In this document: positions 60,357-64,000 of the stretch, one piece after another
Layout: each line of letters begins with the position of its first letter
Numbering within the stretch: position 1 is the first letter of the stretch
Origin: Klebsiella quasivariicola
Lineage (GTDB): Bacteria > Pseudomonadota > Gammaproteobacteria > Enterobacterales > Enterobacteriaceae
Assembly (NCBI RefSeq): GCF_002269255.1
Contig: NZ_CP022823.1
Coordinates: 1 to 64,000, forward strand
Reading direction: 5' to 3'
DNA: 64,000 nucleotides
The notes under the pieces: model-generated
Told to the model about the DNA's origin: nothing
Seen by the model: the letters and a program-made list of their open reading frames with translations, nothing else
Databases searched by the model: none
Program-made: the position numbers and the translations under genes

Positions 60357-61787
60357 CTAGCTTAAATCGATATTTTTACTGCCGAACAGCCAGGTGAGGA
60401 CAAAGCCGCACAGGTAGGAGACCGCCAGTCCGCCGGCGTAGACCGCCATCCCGGCGTAAATTCCGCTGCCGGAGGTCATCAGCGGCAGCGCCACCAGACC
60501 GGACGGGCCGAACACCGTGTTCAGGCCGACCGGCAGCCCCAGCCAGGCGATCAGTCCGACGAAGAACCCGCCGCAGGCACCGCCGAGGCAGGCGGTGACA
60601 AACGGCTTCATCCGCGGCAGGGTGACGCCGTAGATCAGCGGCTCGCCAATCCCGAGGAAGCCCGGAATAATCGCCCCTTTAATCTGGGTTCGCAGCAGCG
60701 AATCGCGCTTCGCCCGCCAGAACAGCGCCAGCGCCGCCCCCACCTGCCCGGCCCCGGCCATCGCCAGGATCGGGAACAGCGAGTTAAAGCCCTGGGCGTC
60801 CACCAGCGCAAAATAGACCGGCACAAACCCCTGATGCACACCAAACATCACCGCCAGCAGGAACAGGCCGGCCAGCACCGCCGAGCCAAACGGGTTGCCG
60901 TTAAGATGCAGGAACAGCCATGACATGCCGGTAAACAACCAGCCGCCAATCGGCATGATCACCGTAAAAGTCACTGCGCCCATGATCAGCAGGGTCACCG
61001 CCGAAGTGAGGATCATATCGAGGTTGGCGGGCATCACCCGCCGCACCTGACGCTCAACCCACGCGCCAAGGATAGCGGCGATCAGTACGCCGATGATATT
61101 GCCGCGCGGGTCAATGCCGTGGCCGAAGAAGGTGGAAATGCCGGCGTAGAAGCCGCTGGTTGCCTCCGGGTTGTAGCCCAGCACGAACAGCGAGGCGATA
61201 ATCGCGCCGTTCACGCCGGAGCCGCCGAAGGCTTTCTGCGCGTTATAGCCAATCAGGATACTCAGGAAGGTAAACATCCCTTTGCTGAAGACCTTCATGT
61301 AGCCAATCAGCGCTACCAGGCTGGCGTTCGGATGGGCGTTCTCCAGCACGAAGACCTGTTCCGCCAGGGTAGCAAAGCCCAGCAGCAGCCCGACGGCAAT
61401 AAAGCCGGGGATCAGCGGCGTAAAGATGGTGGCGAATTTAGCGAGAAATTTCTGCACCGCGCTGGTCTGCCTGCCCTTCAGCGCCTGCTTTTTCTCTGCT
61501 GCGATGTCGGCCAGCGACGGCGCGGCGGGCGCCTCTTCCAGCAGGCCGTTCATCATCTCGGCGGCGGTCTGCGCCTTGCCGGGGCCGAGCACCACCTGGA
61601 ACTGCTCATCGCTGACGATCACCCCCATCACGCCGTCAATCTGGCGGATGGCGGCGCTGTTGGCCAGGCTTTCATCGCGCAGGGTCAAGCGCAGGCGCGT
61701 CATGCAGTTGCCTGCCTGCGCGACGTTTGCGGCGCCGCCCACGTGGGCGAGGATCCGCGCTATCATCTCTTTCGTTATTTTTGCCAT
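60357..61787 (-). CDS. murP: N-acetylmuramic acid-specific PTS enzyme IIBC
   Basis: MurP imports and phosphorylates N-acetylmuramic acid. The 476-residue protein has an N-terminal IIB domain (about 1-90) with phospho-Cys in GNCMTRLRLTL (Cys28) and a IIC membrane domain (about 115-470), with the GIGEPLIYGVTLPR substrate motif. No IIA is fused, so it uses IIA-Glc. It lies 24 nt after murQ in a murQP operon. A separate sucrose-type PTS is excluded by the murQ partner. Confidence 0.93.
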   Translation of the reverse strand: MAKITKEMIARILAHVGGAANVAQAGNCMTRLRLTLRDESLANSAAIRQIDGVMGVIVSDEQFQVVLGPGKAQTAAEMMNGLLEEAPAAPSLADIAAEKKQALKGRQTSAVQKFLAKFATIFTPLIPGFIAVGLLLGFATLAEQVFVLENAHPNASLVALIGYMKVFSKGMFTFLSILIGYNAQKAFGGSGVNGAIIASLFVLGYNPEATSGFYAGISTFFGHGIDPRGNIIGVLIAAILGAWVERQVRRVMPANLDMILTSAVTLLIMGAVTFTVIMPIGGWLFTGMSWLFLHLNGNPFGSAVLAGLFLLAVMFGVHQGFVPVYFALVDAQGFNSLFPILAMAGAGQVGAALALFWRAKRDSLLRTQIKGAIIPGFLGIGEPLIYGVTLPRMKPFVTACLGGACGGFFVGLIAWLGLPVGLNTVFGPSGLVALPLMTSGSGIYAGMAVYAGGLAVSYLCGFVLTWLFGSKNIDLS

Positions 61788-61811
61788 TGCCCGTTACCTG
61801 TCTGTCGGCGC

Positions 61812-62714
61812 TCAGGTGTTGCTGAGCGCCTTGCGGATATAGCCGTTGTTTTTCGCCAGCAGCGACTGCGCCTCTGCGGCGCTTAAGTCCGCCAGCACCA
61901 TCACGATCGCCGTTTTACAGTGGCGGCCGCAGGCCTCCAGCGCCTTCTGGGCGGTGGCGCGATCGCAGTCGGTGGCCTCCATCACGATAGAGACCTGGCG
62001 CTCAATCAGCTTGGCGTTGGTCGCTTCCACATCCACCATCAGGTTGCTGTACACCTTGCCGACGCGGATCATCGCCCCGGTGGAGATCATGTTCAGCACC
62101 AGCTTCTGCGCGGTACCGGCTTTCAGGCGGGTAGAGCCGGTGACCACTTCCGGGCCGACCACCGGGGTGATCGCCACGTCCGCCAGCTGGGCCATTTCGC
62201 CATGCGGGTTACAGCTGACGATGGCGACAAAGGCATTCTGACGATGGGCGTATTCCATGGCGCCAATGACGTACGGCGTGCGTCCGCTGGCCGCCAGCCC
62301 CACCAGCACATCGCGCTGGCTGAAGTTCAGGTTCTGCAGATCCATCGCCCCCTGCGCTTTGTTGTCTTCCACGTTTTCCACGGCGCTGAGAATCGCTTTA
62401 TGGCCGCCGGCGATGATCCCCACCACCTGCTCCGGACGGGTACCGAAGGTTGGCGGGCATTCGCTGGCATCGAGGATCCCCAGTCGTCCTGAGGTGCCCG
62501 CGCCAATATAAATCAAGCGGCCACCGGCCTGCAGCGCCGTCGCGACCTTATCCACCACCTCGGCAATCTGCGGCAGATAGGGCGTAATCGCCTGGGCTAC
62601 CTGCTGGTCTTCCTGGTTTATCACCGTCAGCATGTCGAGGGTGGAGAGGGTGTCAATGTTGGCGCTGTTGGCGTTGCGTCGCTCGGTCAGCAGTTTGCTC
62701 AGGTCGATACTCAT
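61812..62714 (-). CDS. murQ: N-acetylmuramic acid 6-phosphate etherase
   Basis: MurQ removes the lactyl ether from MurNAc-6-phosphate to give GlcNAc-6-phosphate and D-lactate, for cell-wall recycling. The 300-residue SIS-domain protein has GAGTSGRLGILDASECPPTFG (about residues 72-92), of which GTSGRLG is the sugar-phosphate loop and the Glu in ASECPPTFG is the catalytic acid/base. It is the first gene of murQP, with an operator and a CRP site upstream. No murR regulator is adjacent within the window. Confidence 0.96.
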   Translation of the reverse strand: MSIDLSKLLTERRNANSANIDTLSTLDMLTVINQEDQQVAQAITPYLPQIAEVVDKVATALQAGGRLIYIGAGTSGRLGILDASECPPTFGTRPEQVVGIIAGGHKAILSAVENVEDNKAQGAMDLQNLNFSQRDVLVGLAASGRTPYVIGAMEYAHRQNAFVAIVSCNPHGEMAQLADVAITPVVGPEVVTGSTRLKAGTAQKLVLNMISTGAMIRVGKVYSNLMVDVEATNAKLIERQVSIVMEATDCDRATAQKALEACGRHCKTAIVMVLADLSAAEAQSLLAKNNGYIRKALSNT

Positions 62715-62742
62715 AGAAACCTCGTTATTCTCAGTGGCGCGC

Positions 62743-62748
62743 AGTATA
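62743..62748 (-). promoter_or_regulatory. murQP promoter -10
   Basis: TATACT on the minus strand predicts a start near 62736. The -35 (around 62766-62771) is poor, consistent with activation by CRP bound just upstream at about -41.5. Confidence 0.65.
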
Positions 62749-62766
62749 AGGAATTATTTATTCCTT
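62748..62766. promoter_or_regulatory. Candidate MurR-type operator
   Basis: AAGGAAT-TATTT-ATTCCTT is a perfect 7-bp inverted repeat located between the murQ -10 and the CRP site. It suits a repressor of the RpiR family such as MurR. MurR itself is not in the window. Confidence 0.6.
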
Positions 62767-62769
62767 GCC

Positions 62770-62785
62770 TGTGAAGAGTATCACG
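62770..62785. promoter_or_regulatory. CRP site upstream of murQP
   Basis: TGTGAAGAGTATCACG matches the CRP consensus TGTGA-N6-TCACA at all but one position. Its centre is about 41.5 bases before the predicted start, a class II activator position. E. coli murQP is known to need CRP. Confidence 0.82.
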
Positions 62786-62835
62786 ATTAGTACGCGGAGA
62801 ATAATAGGAGAATGGTAGGTATGGCGGGAAATAGT

Positions 62836-62867
62836 GCGGTAATAAATCTGGAATATTTTATTACCGC
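62836..62867 (-). terminator. Hairpin after the Bcr/CflA gene
   Basis: GCGGTAATAAA and TTTATTACCGC form a perfect 11-bp stem 9 nt past the stop of the efflux gene on the minus strand. It probably separates that transcript from murQP. The stem is AT-rich, without a clear T-tract. Confidence 0.6.
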
Positions 62868-62876
62868 AGCAGGAGA

Positions 62877-64000
62877 TTAGCGCGCGCTGCGCGGTTTGCT
62901 GAGGCCCAGCAGCAGCGCCAGCAGGTAGCAGATGGCCATCGCGAGGCTCATTTTCAGCATCGTTTCACCGCCGAGGCCTGCCAGCGGCGCGGCGATGCCG
63001 CCGAAGACAAACATCAGGGTGCCCATCAGCGCGGACGCGGTCCCGGACTGCGCGGCATCGACGGCGCTCATCGCCTCCGCGCCAGCGACGGTGCTGATGC
63101 CGCTCATCAGCGACACGGTAAAGAACAGACCGACCAGCGCCAGCACCGGCAGCTGCAGCCAGGCAAACAGCAGCATGACCGCCGCACAGCTCACCGCCAG
63201 CGTCAGGCCGCCGCGCAGCAGGGCATCGGCGCTAAAGCGACGCGCCAGACGGGAAAAGGTCATCGCGGCGATGATCAGCCCGATACCGTTCAGACCGAAC
63301 AGCAGACTGAACTGCATGGCGCTCATGCCGTATTCGCTCTGCATCACGAAGGAAGAAGATCCGATGTAGGAGAACAGCCCGGCCATCATAAACGCCTGAA
63401 TCAGGCAGAAGCGCAAAAAGCGGCGATTTTTCAGCACCGGCTGGCCGGGTTGCTGGCGGGCAGTATGCGTTGCTGCGGCCGGGCGCGTTTCCCGCAGGAT
63501 CGCCAGGCTCATCACCAGCAGCACGCCGCCGATGGCGGCCATTGTCCAGAAGAGAATTCGCCAGTCGAAGGCGGTGATAACGTAGCCGCCCAGCACCGGG
63601 GACAGCACCGGCGCAATGCCGTTCACGGTCATCAGCAGGGCGAAAAACTGGGTCAGCAGGGTGCCCTGGTATTTATCGCGGGCAATGGACCGCGACAGCA
63701 CCGACCCGCCAGCGCCAGCAAAGCCTTGTAAAAAACGCCAGACAATCAGCATGTTGATATCGCGGGTCAGGGCGCACATCGCCGAAGAAAAGATAAACAG
63801 CAGCAGCGACAGCACCAGCGGTTTCAGGCGGCCAATGCGGTCGCTCAGCGGGCCGAAAAACAGCTGACCCAGGCCGAGGCCAATCAGCGCGGCGGTCAGC
63901 GACAGCTGAGTCTGGGTGCTGGTGGCCTGCAGCTGCTGAGTAATTTCCGGCAGCGCCGGCAGATAAAAATCCGTGCACAGCGGGCCGATACCCGACAGCA
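62877..64000 (-). CDS. Bcr/CflA-family multidrug efflux MFS transporter (5' end outside the window)
   Basis: The frame stays open to the window edge, so the start is missing; 373 codons are visible. It has the drug:H+ antiporter signatures TDFYLPALPEIT (helix 1 end) and FGPLSDRIGRLKPLV (motif A), and helices continue through the C-terminal half. Closest in style are Bcr and CmlA. It is on the same strand as murQP but separated from it by a hairpin terminator and a promoter. Confidence 0.85.
   Translation of the reverse strand, partial: LSGIGPLCTDFYLPALPEITQQLQATSTQTQLSLTAALIGLGLGQLFFGPLSDRIGRLKPLVLSLLLFIFSSAMCALTRDINMLIVWRFLQGFAGAGGSVLSRSIARDKYQGTLLTQFFALLMTVNGIAPVLSPVLGGYVITAFDWRILFWTMAAIGGVLLVMSLAILRETRPAAATHTARQQPGQPVLKNRRFLRFCLIQAFMMAGLFSYIGSSSFVMQSEYGMSAMQFSLLFGLNGIGLIIAAMTFSRLARRFSADALLRGGLTLAVSCAAVMLLFAWLQLPVLALVGLFFTVSLMSGISTVAGAEAMSAVDAAQSGTASALMGTLMFVFGGIAAPLAGLGGETMLKMSLAMAICYLLALLLGLSKPRSAR

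Overview
The window is a 64-kb chromosomal segment of an enterobacterium, most likely Klebsiella (K. pneumoniae complex). It opens at the GTG start of dnaA. The reasons for this placement are: E. coli-like synteny (dnaA-dnaN-recF-gyrB-yidA; ibpAB-yidE-yidP; yidHGF; dsdC/dsdXA-emrD-tisB/istR-ivbL-ilvBN-uhpABCT-yicN-nepI; yicS-yicL); high coding GC; the Klebsiella-type sucrose-isomer genes aglA/aglB; the Salmonella/Klebsiella-type phnXW-R-STUV 2-aminoethylphosphonate locus; and a gallate catabolic cluster. No rRNA, tRNA, insertion sequence, prophage or CRISPR array was seen. oriC itself is not in the window.

Layout. 1-7.2 kb: replication and repair genes (dnaA, dnaN, recF, gyrB) and the phosphatase yidA. 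An unusual 146-nt hairpin-rich insert separates dnaN from recF. 7.3-13.4 kb: a two-gene outer-membrane protein operon, yidR, lipoprotein yidQ, the heat-shock genes ibpA and ibpB (sigma-32 promoter, two ROSE-like RNA thermometers) and a dinD homologue. 13.5-20.4 kb: transporter yidE, regulator yidP divergent from aglA-aglB, and the yidH-yidG-yidF membrane operon. 20.4-27.2 kb: D-serine catabolism (dsdA, dsdX, dsdC), emrD, an EamA exporter and a GNAT acetyltransferase. 27.2-35.3 kb: the SOS-induced toxin tisB with its antisense RNA istR, the attenuated ivbL-ilvBN operon, and the sugar-phosphate sensing and uptake system uhpABCT. 35.3-39.6 kb: a LysR regulator, yicN, an SRPBCC protein, a RelE/XRE toxin-antitoxin pair and nepI.

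39.6-58.9 kb is a block of catabolic islands between nepI and yicS, which are near neighbours in E. coli. It holds (i) 2-aminoethylphosphonate uptake and degradation (phnX, phnW, phnR, phnSTUV) with two matching operators; (ii) a lactose/cellobiose-family PTS (IIB-IIC-IIA) plus a LamB/BglH-type porin under a LacI-type repressor, with no glycosidase alongside; (iii) a gallate pathway: transporter, gallate dioxygenase, oxalomesaconate hydratase, aldolase, tautomerase, an extra NAD(P)-dependent dehydrogenase and a LysR regulator with two HTH domains. 58.9-64 kb: yicS, yicL, murP and murQ (N-acetylmuramic acid use) and a Bcr/CflA efflux pump cut by the window end.

Most genes work as small nutrient modules: each pairs a transporter or PTS with its catabolic enzymes and a local regulator. 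The most notable points are the conserved tisB/istR antisense pair with an almost perfect SOS box, the compact gallate cluster with its unexplained dehydrogenase and double-HTH regulator, a 15-bp perfect inverted repeat that covers the ribosome-binding site and start codon of the SRPBCC gene, and the dnaN-recF insert.
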